Shown here: in pieces, positions 1 through 11,797 of the stretch | Layout: each line of letters starts with the position of its first letter | How positions within the stretch are numbered: the first letter of the stretch is position 1 | Assembly: GCF_001723175.1 (NCBI RefSeq) | Contig: NC_064650.1 | Location: 3,596,001 to 3,660,000 of the forward strand | Direction of reading: 5' to 3' | Source: Penicillium oxalicum | Taxonomy: Eukaryota > Ascomycota > Eurotiomycetes > Eurotiales > Aspergillaceae | DNA: 64,000 nt | Notes under the pieces: generated by a model | Told to the model about the DNA's origin: nothing | Databases searched by the model: none | Seen by the model: only the letters and a program-made list of their open reading frames with translations | Program-made: the position numbers and the translations under genes

Positions 1-1101
1 GGGATATGAGAATTTGACCGGTGGAATTGCTGCCATTCATAAGGGTATCAAGCCCCTTTCCCGTGCATGATTGCCGTCACGGGAAGTTTGGAATGTCTTG
101 ATGTGGATGTGCGGATGGGATGAAATAAGGTGTGTATGTGTACCTTTGTGTGCTCCAACATGACCTGCTGTCTCGACCGGGAGGTCCATTGGCAAATGAT
201 AGAAAAATATGCCCTTTTGGAAAGGGGCATGACGGTGTATACTAGAGTTGATTTGTGTTTGATTTTCATTTCTCCGTAGGTTGTATTATTCCATCACTAT
301 ACCTCAATCTTTTTCCCCCCTCAGGATACATGCTTTCCTTCCTATGCCGGCCTACAAGGAGAGGAAGACCCCCCTGACTCGACCGAATGCCAAGGTTGAG
401 CAGGTAAACTGTGGCCGATAGACAAGTGTCATGCCAGATGATACCCAATGATCAAAACCACCAGCTCACAGGAGAGAAAACAAAGACACGACCATGGCAT
501 GTGACAATCTGATCGACCGAGATGGGTACCACTCGTCAATATCCACAAGCATTAACATGATAGTATACATACTTGATAGGCCCGGGCTCACCACTCCACA
601 GTATAAAATCAGATAAGGAGAGGAGAAAAAAAAAAGAAGAGAAAACAGAAGAGGAGCAGGAGAAAAAGACCAGGGCTATTAAAAACCAACGCAGACATAA
701 CTTCGTCAACCCCGATCTGCATCCCAATGTGACTGGAGAGGATATATGCAGGAGTGGGGAATGATGGGTGCGAGTAAAGAAAAAAAAAAGAACAAAAGCT
801 TTGAGAAACTAAGAACGGCCGGGTGGGCGAAAGAGAATAAGTATGATCAACATGTTCAACCGTCGATTTACTCGAGAGTCTTCGCTTTGTTGTCGCTTTG
901 TCGCTTCGCCCTAGTCTCCTTTGAAAACAAGAATTTGGACTCGTCTTGTTCAAAAGATGCCCATTTTGTCTAGATTTCTTTTCTTTTCTTCTCTTTTTTT
1001 AGGGGGGAGGGGTTCCCAAGCAAGGTCCGCTGTGCCTAGTTTCGCGTGTCTCGTGTCTCATTTCCATCTTGTTGAAGGGCACATCATCTTTCTTTACCTC
1101 T
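1..1101. other. Gene-free flank at the left edge
   Basis: No open frame in this stretch resembles a known protein and none shows a convincing intron structure. It contains A-rich tracts near 626-640 and 779-790 and a T-rich tract near 965-1000. It lies downstream of the minus-strand SIS-domain gene, so its right end probably carries that gene's 3' UTR. Confidence 0.4.
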
Positions 1102-2877
1102 TCAACCAATCCATAGGTCCTCAGCCTCCATCACGCCGAGATAACTCGTTGGAGATGCGATGTCTTTCACCACCGCGATGACCGAGATGGGATCGGGCCC
1201 ATTTCGGGATGTGGAGACGAGACGTTGCAGTTCGGCCAGCGGGGTGGATTCCGCCACCAGGAACCAATTGGCCCGCGACACCGCCCGCGACATTTGGCCG
1301 GGGCCTGAAGCCACGAGATCGGATACACGCTGGTCGACATTGGGCGTTTGTGAGAGCAGCTGGCGAACGCGTCGAGGAGGAATCAATTCATCCTTGGATA
1401 AAAAGACCCATGACTTGGCTGTGGGGTGCTGAATGGCTGTGAGGAGAAGATCCAAGAGTCGGAGGTCGGGGGCCGGTTGCGACGGTGTGGACGGGGCCAA
1501 GGCGGTGGGGATTTGGTCGATGGGCACGAAGGATTCGTGCGTGACGAGAGTCTGGTCGGAAGTGGTGTGCTGTAAGGTCAGAGGCGGGATTGGCGACCCG
1601 TTTGAGAGCTCCTCCCAGGGCACGGAGATGGACGAGGAGGGAGAGTCAAAGGCGGAACTAGACGCCCCGCTGGATGGGGTTGTGGAGGGAGTGCCAGCAC
1701 TATCCGCGCTCGCGCTGACGGTGATGCCTGCAGCAGCTCCGATGGCGCCTCCCGGGTGATATCCGCGGAAGACTTCGGCCGGGCCGCGTCCCGGTTGAGT
1801 ATGCAATTTCCGGCCAATGGCGATTGCCAAGGCGTCTCCTAGACACAGCGCGACGGTGGTGGACGAGGTTGGGGCGCTCAAGCCTAGAGACACCTCCTCT
1901 CGCTCATGGATGGGCGCGGACAGGAGAATTCCCATCCCAAGAGGGCCATGCAGGGAGAGTAATGGACAAGCATCGGGTTCGGTGTGAGATGACAAGGCGA
2001 TGATGGGAACCGTCGTGGGGATATAAGGCAGTAGGCAGAGGAGTTCCGGAGACCGACCGGAGAAGGAGATGAGGAGCATCGTGTCATTCTGGAGCATGCC
2101 GTAATTTTCCGTTAGTTCTGTGCTTCTGCATCGCCACGTCCACCTCCACTCTCATCGTCCTTTTTTTCACTGTCTCTCTGTCTCCCCAATGCTCTCGTTT
2201 TCGCATTTTCGCGTTCTCGCCCATCATCCTCGGCCCGCCACCATGCATGCTGCACGCCAATGAAACGTCCCGCGCCCGCTAAAGCAAAGGACCATTCGGA
2301 ACCCCCCAAAAAATCACCAGGAGCCAGGAAAGTAACGGGGTAATAGGGTAACAGAGAGAGGGACAGTAGAATCCAAGCCATTCACGTTTTAAAAAAAAGC
2401 AAAGAAACTCACCGGTCGAATCATCCCCAAATCTCCATGTAATGCTTCCGTCGGATGTAAATAGGCGCAGTAAATGCCCAGACTGTTCATCGTCGCCTCG
2501 ATCTTGCGGGCAATCTTTCCGCTCTTGCCCACCCCGCAGACGACAAGTTTACCCCCGTCACGCACCGTCTGCGCAATCAGATCCACGGCACGCGCCAGAT
2601 CCTGCTGCGCGCGCGCATCGGTCTGATAGAGATGCTCGAGATGCTGGAGGGCCGCACGCTCCGTGGCCATGACATGGAGCGCCGTCCCGATGGAGGTCAT
2701 CTCGGTTTTGAGCGCCATGGGAGCCATGGGAGCCATGGTCGACGCGGAGGGGAGCGAAGAGGGGGAAGAGGATGTGAGTGAAGCGGACTCCAAGGAGTGA
2801 GAATCGGAGTCGGGCGGAGTGAGTGGGCGCCGAGTCGTATGGGAGGTGGCCATGGCGGGGGAAACAAACGGGTCCAT
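1102..2877 (-). CDS. SIS-domain sugar-phosphate isomerase (KpsF/GutQ/KdsD-like)
   Basis: Two exons, 2877-2413 and 2088-1102, joined in phase 0 give about 483 residues. The intron 2089-2412 has donor GTGAGT, branch CTAAC and acceptor CAG; at 324 nt it is long for this genome. The N-terminal ~55 residues are Ser/Pro-rich and low complexity. The SIS core follows, with VVCGVGKSGKIARKI (phosphosugar binding), a GDLGMI turn, and after the intron LLISFSGRSPEL, as in bacterial arabinose-5-phosphate isomerases. The C-terminal third should correspond to the CBS-type region but is divergent. Bacterial relatives interconvert ribulose-5-P and arabinose-5-P for lipopolysaccharide synthesis; fungi make no LPS, so the physiological substrate here is unknown. 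The SIS fold call is firm, the reaction is inferred. Confidence 0.85.
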
Positions 2878-5593
2878 CGTACAGCAGGAGACCGAGTGAG
2901 ATGAGGCGGAGGAGATGGATCTAGTCTCAACAGCCTCGCAATGCTTCCGACAATTGAGGGGAAGAGCTTCTTTCTTTCTTCACGAGATAAGCACCGAGGA
3001 GTCAAAAGGTGGAATCCTCGACTGACCTTGGTCAGAAAGTGAGGAAGAGAACACTCGTCGCTTTTTATTCAATCAACGAGACCGAAGAGGGGACCAGGAA
3101 AAGACAGATGGATCAGAAAAAAAAAAAACAAAAAAGCCTGGAAGTGCCGCCAATTTCTGATCGGAGGACCCGAATTGGGATCTGAGATAAATAAATTCAG
3201 ATAAGCTCGTCGCGAGCTCGCCATGACCGCGTCCCTGACGACCGACGGAGATCCAGAACCCCGGGACCGATCTGGTACAGACTACAGATTCAACATCAGT
3301 GCCAGACACTGTTCTTCTGGGTATCCTGTACATGGCACCAATCACTGCCTAGATAGAGGGGTCCATGCATCCACTGATGAGAGCGATACCAGATGGGGGA
3401 CCCGGGAGGGGCATTCAGCAAAGTCTCGTCCGTCACGGAGAATGACGAGGAGCGCCCCCCCCCCCCCAAGAAGTACATGATTCGATCACAAATCTCCTGA
3501 GCATCACCTCCTCAGGAAACCTGTCTCGTTGGAATATCCAGGACCATACGGACAGTCTGAGTATCGTCCCAAGAACGCTCCCCCGCCAGCAATCATGATC
3601 CAGTGATGGGAGCTCCCAGCGGGCTCACTTGTGCAACTGGCGACGGATGGGCCATCCGAATGGGGAAGTGCGGGTAGAGAATGGAAGGAATTATAGTTAC
3701 TATTTGGGGATGGTACGAGCCCACTTTCCAGTCCTAAAGCCAGCAGAATCCGTTGAATGACGCAAAGATAACCGGCGAGATCGGGCGATCGTTTCAGCCG
3801 CTGAGCGATTGTCGCCCACACAAGTCTGCATGCGCGACATGTTGCATTTGGATTCTGGCTCGCTGCTGGACAAACAAGGGTAGTCTCGGGAACGGGGAAG
3901 CTTTCTTTGCCCCGAACCAGATTTTCTGGAGGGGGAAAAGGGAGGTCTAGAAGTTGTGCTGAGGTTGGGAAGAAAGGTAAGAAGAGCAAGGGGAGGGCGA
4001 TATGACGGGGGAGAGAATAGGGCCACACAGTTCCAGATCCAATGAATCGAGATCGCTGCGAGATTTGACGCAAGATTGGGAAACAACTTTGGGGCGTGCG
4101 ACTCTCATTCGTAGCTGGCCCATTGAAATCTTCTCATTGGATTGGGGAAAGGTTCGCGATCGAGAGGGGAAAGGGTGAGAGATCTCTCGTTCCAAGGAAG
4201 TTGACTCGTGGGGTCGCACTTCTCTACCGACTGTCAAACACACCATCCTCCCGCGCCAAGGTGCATACAGAATCGCCCTCGCACATGCAGGTGTGGAGGA
4301 GCCGTCGGAACGGGGCTTGGACCTGCAGGTCATTGGATTAGTAATGTAAATGCCATGGATCCCACCATCGTCCACCCAGCCTTCGTCCGTGGATGCCCAC
4401 CGATTAGGCTACGACTGATGCGGGAAGCTTCAGGAGGACGAATCAGAAACACGAGGATCATGATTTCCGGGATGCTTCAAGGATAGCGATACGGTTCGTC
4501 TGGGCCATGGAATACGTTTTGGATGCGATCGGGATCGGACTGTCATGGACTCAACGCGGCCGAGCTGAGGGCCGAGGAGATGGTGTCATCATCTGCCCAC
4601 TCCCCTCTGTGCTCCAACGGTTTTCGATAGATCGACAAATCGACATCCGAAATCCCATTCCGGGGGTAAACACCGATTCTCGGAGAAAAGTGACCGACAT
4701 GCACGCGAGTGGCGTTCACCAAGGATTGGTGTCATAACTCATGACGGCGGAGAAGGGCATCTCACGAGGTAAAAGCCCGGTGAAGTCTGTGCTGACAACT
4801 CGAAGGGAAATTCTCTTCATCCGCTGTAATGGGCGGGGATCACGTTCCTACTGATCTTGGAGTAGAAATGAATGATAGGTGTTGAGTGGAGTCCCTTTCA
4901 AGACGGTCTCATGTGAGCGGGAATGGCACGGACGACTCTATACGTCAAATATGTACAGCGCAGTGGGAACATGGACAAGGTAAAGAAAACTCGTGTACAA
5001 TCTATCAGCACACAGCTGTTCGGCAGCACGACTACAAGAAACACACGGAATGGAACTAGCGATGTGCTGTGGTTGACTCGACCGCCAAGGGAGAGAAAGA
5101 AGTGACAAGGTAAAAACAAAAACGAGTCACAAAGGACAACGAGACCAGCCCGCGGGCACAAACATAAGATGGACGCCGTAGAAGAAAATTTCGGTAGAAA
5201 CATGAAGAAAACTCCTTTCGCGTAGATAGATGGTAATCATGAAATCGTCTCAACTTGCATCCTGCGCGATAATGCTGTTATGGTGGGAGCGAAGAGCTCC
5301 CTGCAGTGGGTGAATTGGATGTCTTTGGTGATTGGCGCAGGCGTTCGTCTTCTCTGGGTATTGCCAGAGATGCAGCAATACCATGGGGATATTGTGTATA
5401 GACAGACTTTGGGCAGTAGTCATCGCAATGGCAGGTAAAAGGGGAACTAGGTAGGGAGTTTGGATCCCAGCTGATGGAGCGATGCGCTTGGAGGAGGGCG
5501 GAGTTTCTTCCGCAAGCCACAAAGAGACGAGCGACTGGGGAGGGGACGACTGCAATGCTGAAGGGGAATACGTTCTCTGCGGGAGAATCCCAG
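2878..5593. other. Gene-free interval between SIS gene and NMN adenylyltransferase
   Basis: This 2.7 kb stretch includes the promoter of the SIS gene (right of 2877) and the 3' flank of the NMNAT gene. The longest frame (minus, 4073-3504) has no recognisable domain and an unconvincing composition. A C13 homopolymer lies at 3455-3467 and an A-rich tract at 3117-3136. I see no gene that I can support. Confidence 0.4.
3455..3467. repeat. C13 homopolymer
   Basis: A run of 13 cytosines in intergenic DNA. Likely length-polymorphic and prone to sequencing error. Confidence 0.9.
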
Positions 5594-6602
5594 TCACCCA
5601 GATTTGCAAGCGTCCTGTTTTTCCTTGCCTTTCTCATTTGATGTGCCATCATCCTCGTACAGATGATGCTGCTCAATGTAGTGAATGACAGGCACCGGGA
5701 TCAGGTAGCGAACGCTCATCTCCCGACGCAAGAAGAGTCGGATCTTGGTGCTGCTCACATCGTTCTGGATCAGCTGCTGAATCACGTGGATATTTTCCTT
5801 CCAGGGCTGCAAGCTCGCCAAAGCTTCGTCGATATCGGTTCCGCTTCGCTCGACAATGAATGACTAAACAGGATCAGCGACCGGTCGAAAAAAAATAAAC
5901 GGGGGAGAAGACTCCACTGTGAAGCACGTACGCCATATTTGCCCAGAATGTGATCCAAATCCTTCTGGCTCCAAACTCCGGGGGTAGACATGGTGTGGAT
6001 GAGGTCCGCGCCCGCGAGCAAAGCGATCCGCACAGGCTTCCAGGTCCCATCGCCAGCCTCGATCCCCCCACGGACGGTATTGATCTCGTGATCAAAGTGG
6101 TCAAGTACCACGGCGGTTGGTTGGTATTCCTTCTGATTCGGCTCCCAGGTGTCTACCATCAACCAGTCGGAGGTTTGATCGACGGCCAATTGGCACATTG
6201 CAACACTAGACCAAATCAGGACAATCCGTCAGTCAAACGTGAACCGACAGCCAGCGACCACGGAGGTGGGACTAGATCACTATACCGGTGCTCAGCACTC
6301 GCCAGACCAGCCTTGCGATAGGCATCCGACACAGGCGACAGGTAGCCCCCGATGAGTTCGTAATCGGTACTGAACTTGACGTAGTCGGCGGCCATTTCAA
6401 ACATGCGCAGGTGTAGATATGTGATGGGCGAGAAAGAGCCACAAGCCACCAGAAGCAGAGGAGTCTTCTCCGGGTCTACCATCTTGCGCTTCAAGCGCAG
6501 GTCGGGGAAGACGTAGTCACCCATCGGCGCGGGCGGGATGTGCGCGGGCGGCTGATGAACATCATCGCTCTGCCCGCCGACCATTTCCGCGGCCATGGTC
6601 AT
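5594..6602 (-). CDS. NMA1: Nicotinamide/nicotinate mononucleotide adenylyltransferase (NMNAT)
   Basis: Three exons, 6602-6286, 6205-5932 and 5863-5594, give 286 residues. Introns are 80 and 68 nt with donors GTATAG and GTACGT. The enzyme joins ATP with NMN or NaMN to make NAD or deaminated NAD, the shared last adenylylation step of de novo and salvage NAD synthesis. The nucleotidyltransferase signature GSFSPITYLHLRMFE appears near residue 57, then a long WEPNQ-containing insert typical of eukaryotic NMNATs. Exon 3 starts SFIVERSGTDID, the conserved Arg loop, and later has the VSSTKIR motif that binds ATP phosphates. Start chosen at the ATG giving MTMAAEM; upstream sequence in that frame has no better start. 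Length fits the fungal family. Confidence 0.95.
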
Positions 6603-7807
6603 CGTCGAGGGGCAATCAGGGGCAATCAGGTGAATGCAAAGGCCTTTCGGTGGGCAAAAGCTGTGTGGAAGGCGATGAGCGATCACTGTCTGGGGATGTT
6701 TTTGAGCGAGACGCGAGCTGCGAGATGCGAGATCGGAGAAGATGTGAGGGAGCGAAAAGATGGAAAGGATCGCAGCGAAGCAGTTTTTGGGGAAGTGGGG
6801 AGGGTCAGACGGAGAGGGGCGGTTGGCGCAGCAAAGAAACTCGAAGGGAAAAACGGGGGGCAAACGAGCCAAAAGGACCTCCGAGGCGGAAAAGGATCCA
6901 CGTGCGCTGCACACACAGTACAAGACGGATGGAGTAATTTGAACAGTGATCAGTGCTGTAAGACAAGTGTGTATGCATTTGTTTCAGTATGTATACAGAC
7001 TACAGAGGGTAGATGATCTATGGAAAACTCTCCGAGGAAATAAAAAGAGAAGAAAGCAAGAAAAAAAAGAAGAAAGAGAGAGAGAGAGAGAAAGGCAGAA
7101 GCCCTTTCGATGTGGAGGACATTTGAAGCGGACAATCGAGTAAAGTGGGAGAGAGAACTATACCCTACCACCTATCAAGTGGATTTATCTCAAGACGTTC
7201 CATTCCTTAAAATCAACAGATTGAGAATCGATGCATCCACTCTGAAACTCCCTACAGTGTGTATATGTGATTATCATGTGTGCGGTGCCTTATGTCGCCA
7301 GTTCGGTAATTACTTGGTAGAGACGATCACGTTTAGTTCAGGGCTGCTTCGGTGAGACAATCGAGTGCCGCGGCCACTCTAATTTGATTTTAACCCCCAT
7401 TACTCAGCTGATTCGACCGCCCATTGGAAGTATACAGGAGACCTATCGGCTTATTCTTCGGTCGGCTACTTCGGTAAAATGGACTGTGGACATCAGGCCC
7501 GATACAGCATGCTACGGTAGTGCTGTCACGAGAGAAAGGGTTGAAGACGCTTCGGGCATCACAAACAAGCATTGGAACTCGGAACAACGGCCAGATGGAC
7601 AAGCAACGACTTAGTGCGTATACAAGTGAAGAGGGCCCCCTAATCGAGAACATACACATCCGTACCAAGTACTTTGGATCAAGCAGAAATCTCTTCTGGA
7701 AGCAACAATGCATATAACATTTGGGGGGTATAGGTGTGAGAAAACGAATTTCAGCAAAAAAAGCCGACATGCAGTGCGCTTTATAATACATCAAGGATGT
7801 CTCGACC
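6603..7807. other. Intergenic: NMNAT promoter and histidine kinase 3' flank
   Basis: No gene recognised. Just upstream of the NMNAT ATG is a two-copy direct repeat of GGGGCAATCA (6609-6628). A GA-dinucleotide tract follows an A-rich stretch around 7060-7091. Confidence 0.4.
7074..7091. repeat. (GA)n microsatellite
   Basis: About nine GA dinucleotide units next to an A-rich tract in non-coding DNA. Confidence 0.8.
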
Positions 7808-10800
7808 CTATTCGGGGGATTCGAGATCCAGCTTCGCACGCTGCTCCTTCCATGTTTGGAGCAACTTCCCCACGTCCTTGAAAGAAATAGGTTTGGTCAA
7901 GAACATGTCCATGCCCGCTTCGAGGGCTCTGTTCTCATCCTCTGAGCTACTTAGGCCCGTCAATGCGATGATGACCGCAGGCTTGGCATCCGGGCCACGC
8001 TCTTTCTCTAATGCACGGATCTCACGGGCCGCTTCAAACCCATCCATTTCCGGCATAGAAATATCTGTAGGGACCATTCGGAGTCAGCTGAGAGACCAGA
8101 CCGGTCGGAGAGGGGATAGGGACACCATACCCATAAAAATAATGTCATAATTGTCGTCATCTTGCTTTTTCACGGCCTCAACGGCTTTACTGCCATTCTC
8201 CGCCGAGTCGAGATTCTCGAATTGGCGCTTTTTGAGGTACGCCAGCATCAAGTTTAGGTTGACTTTGTTATCCTCCACTACCAAGATCCGAGCATCCTGT
8301 GGTTTCGGCTCTGCTCCCATTCCCTCCCTCGTTATCTTCGAGACCAACCCTGACGGCATAGAAATTGACTGGGTTCGCTTTTTGCGCACAACTTCCCCTT
8401 TGCAGACGACTGCATGGGAAGGTCAAGACTAGCGACGAGCGACTTGATCGAAAACGAGTCGTAATTCTGGGTCGAGATGAGTGCAGTCATGTCAGGAGAC
8501 GCGGTCAATGTGTCCTCGAAGCATTTTCGGACGTGTCTCCAGAGCTTGTGAGGACCACAAGGACGATTGATGATGTTAATTGATTTGATCTCTCCAAGCT
8601 TTTGGCCCCGCAGATGATCAGAGTCCACATGCTGATCGGCCACAACGAGCAGGGCAGTCCTCCGGCTAGCAAACGTCTCGCGGATCGCATCCTCGGTAGG
8701 GAGCTCATCGGCCAAGAGAAGATCGATGGGCGTAGACGAAGAAGTGGAGATTAATCTGAGTCCATACCAATCGCTGACATAATGAGCGAGGTCAGTCCAA
8801 TCGGGATCGCCCAGGGCTTTGCTTGGGTCGACGCCGACAATTGCAACCGTCCTTCCTTCGTAAGCACGGAAAGGAGACCCCTCGCCGATTATGCCTTCGG
8901 CTTCCCGGACGGGCGAGGTCACACCAGCTGGGGCGTGTCGGACGAGATCACGCTCTGTGGGTTTGAGCGGAATGGCTGCCCTCACGGTTGTTCCTTCTCC
9001 CACGCGGCTCTGGATTTCAATGCTGCCACCGAGAGACCGGATTAAACTTCGAACAATTGACAGGCCAAGGCCCGAGCCTACCGCAAGATTGTCCTCTTGC
9101 GCGAAAGGGATATACAATTTTCCGCGGAGGAATTCCTCAGAGATACCTTTGCCGGTGTCGGAGACAGTAATAACCACATTCCGCTGATTGTGTCGATCTC
9201 GGTGCGTGATTTTCTTCGACGGCATCTCTGACTTTTCCTCAGTTTCCAGACGGAGGCGGACATGACCGGAGGACGTGTACTTGAGCGCATTACTGAACAG
9301 ATTCATAATGATGCGGCGCACAGCTCCAGGAGGTGCGTGGTAGTTCCAATCCTCAGATGCAATGTCCACAATCACCTTGACATTGGATCTGAACGTATGG
9401 AAATCTGCAGGAAATTCCTGTGCGACCAGTGAGGTGCCAAGAAGATCAAGTGAGGCAGCCGATTTCTGATTGTACAGGTGACCCAGGAAGACCCCTTCGA
9501 CAACTTCCTCCGCGACAACTGACAGGTCGGTCGGCGTGCACAGATCAAGCCTTGCGGCAGAGAAGGTCGAGTTGTCGAGTTCTTGCGACATAGCCTTGCG
9601 ACGTCTTCGACGGCGCGACTTCCGCTCCAGGGCCATGAGCTTGCTGAAGTCGAGGACCTGGTTCATGGTGTCGAGGAGAGTCCGGCCACAGGCTTCGACG
9701 GTTTCGATCAGGGATTTTTGGTACTGATCCAGATTGGTCTCTTTCAGCATTTCCGTAGCTGCCAGAACGCCATGCAGCGGGCTCCGCAATTCGTGACTGA
9801 TATCATGATTGGTTAGCTCGACCATTGGGATGGGACTCAGGAGGAGCGCCACTCACGAGATACTGCCCAAGAAGTCATCCTTTTGTTCGTCGGAGAGAAC
9901 AGATTCGATACGGCTGCACTCAGCCATGATCGATGATCCGAAACTCAGCAGTGCGCTAAGCTCAATAGATGCACTGAATACCTTGTGCTCGACATTGGTC
10001 CAGCAGAAGAAGCCACCAAACCACTGTGAATTGGCCGCATTCCACAAAGGCACAAATAAGACCTGGGTGGCACCGGGAAAGTACCGATTCAAGCAGATGT
10101 TCTCATTCGCCTTATTCGTCCGTCTTGGCGACGGCTGGTCGGATGGATTCCTGCCGCGCCTATCACTTCCCTGCATATGGTCTTCACTATCAGAACCGGA
10201 TACCAGCCCGTCTCGATGAAAGTTCCAGATATGCCCCCTCTTGTGTCGCTTGAGCAAGCCTCGAAGGAAGTCTTCATCCAAGTCCGTTGCCGGCGGTAAA
10301 ATTTGAGAAGAAGAGTCTGGCCCGAAAGGGACTTCTGGGGTGGAAAGGGCCAAGACGGGTGCCGATTTAGCGGGATCCGCAAAACTTGACTGAGATGAAT
10401 CGCTGTCGGCACTTATATCAAGAGCGAAGTCCTCACCGGCTTTGAGAAAAATGACGCCGCTGTTATTTTCAATCTCTAGACTTTCACGGATCAAGTTCGC
10501 CGCTCGACGAAGGGTCCACAACTTTGCAGGAAGCCGTTCCGCATCTCCCGACTGGGACGCTGAGCGAACATCGGCAATGTGAGAATCAAGACTAGAAGGG
10601 ATCGCACGATCGTCCACACTGTCCGCGAGGGTGCTCCATGACTGTCCGCCACTGCTGCAAGAGCGCGACCGACTTGTTCCTTCTTGGGCGTTATGCGTCG
10701 CCACAGAGGGCGAATGCGGTGGCGGGGGAGAATTGCCCGGGTTCTCAGGGCGTCCACTGAAGTTTCGCGAGGCTGGCCGTGGAGTGCTTTTATCGAATGA

Positions 10801-11797
10801 AGCATGCCCCTCAACGAAAAAGCTGATTCCTTGCGATAATCGGGCCGCGTGTCGACCATCGGAAGCTTGACGGCTCACTTTTAAGAAATCCATGATAAGC
10901 ATACCCATATGGCCCATCGTTTCCTTGTCTGCGTGGGTGAATTCAGGGCGGGCTTTTGTATCAAGCGCAAAAAAGCAACCGATGTTGACGTTGCTATCCG
11001 TTGTCAGAGGCGTGCCAGCGTAGAAGCGAAATCCCGGCTCTCCGGTCACAATTGGAAGGTCTCGATATCGACTATCCTCGGTCATGTCATTGGAGACCAC
11101 GAATTCATATTGTCCACTTTCACGCTTGGATGGGCGTAGAGCAACTGTGTCCTACAAATTGTGCAAAGAAACAAAAAAGTCAGTACTCAATCAACCCCAA
11201 TGAGGCTGCAATCCAATAGTGCTCAAACGAGCCAGAGGCTTGTAGATGAGAAACTTGCATTGCACATTTTCCATGCCTCGAGATCCAGAGTATCACAGCC
11301 CGTCTCACTCCATTTCCCGACAAGGTCGTACCTTCTGTCGCTCTGTTTCGTCTGTCCAGAGTGCGCAATGATGAACTGGGAGTCCCGATCCGAAATACTA
11401 TGCGCAAGGAATTTTCAGCATCATCTCCTAGTCACAACACAGCAGTCACGACCACTCACCTGATAAAGACGCGATCCACATTTAATCTTAGGGCGGCTAG
11501 TTGTGCAAAAGAATTCAGCGTAGCATTGTCTTCGCCAAGGATCAACGATTCGGGCATTGGCTGGAGGGGCGCCCAGGAGCGCGACGCTCCCTCCAGGTTC
11601 TGCTTTAGAGGTGGTGCAGCTGAGAAGCTTTCCTCCATCGTCTCGAGGTTGTCTGGTATGAGCTTGAACGGTGACCCCCGCTGGGCGGCCGGCGAGGAGC
11701 TCTTGTGGATCGTATCAAGTCGTTCGGGCTGGAAATAGCGATAGACTTCGCGTGCCCGACGACCAGCCAGGTGGTCTTCACTCACTTTTGACTCCAT
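7808..11797 (-). CDS. Hybrid sensor histidine kinase (GAF-HisKA-HATPase-REC), with a probable frameshift
   Basis: Five exons: 11797-11460, 11397-11255, 11144-9857, 9796-8131 and 8064-7808, about 1230 residues. The N-terminus carries AREVYRYFQPERL, common in fungal cytosolic hybrid kinases. A GAF sensor follows (VTGEPGFRFYAGTPL), then a disordered Ser-rich region. The H-box SISHELRSPLHG straddles the 9797-9856 intron, so the phospho-acceptor His is near residue 591. Next come N-box NLFSNALKYT, G1 DTGKGIS and G2 GSGLGLSIV. The receiver has ARILVVEDN, the phospho-Asp in MDISMPEMDG (codon split by intron 8065-8130) and the LTKP lysine. Predicted role: phosphorelay to an HPt protein and response regulators. 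The exon lengths sum to 3n+2; the frame breaks near the C4 run at 8395-8398, between HATPase and receiver, and one added base restores it. No transmembrane segment seen. HK group not assigned. Confidence 0.9.

Noticed and set aside
3504..4073. 189-residue minus-strand frame
   Set aside because: No known motif, mixed Pro/Ser composition and no splice context; looks like chance open sequence in GC-rich DNA.
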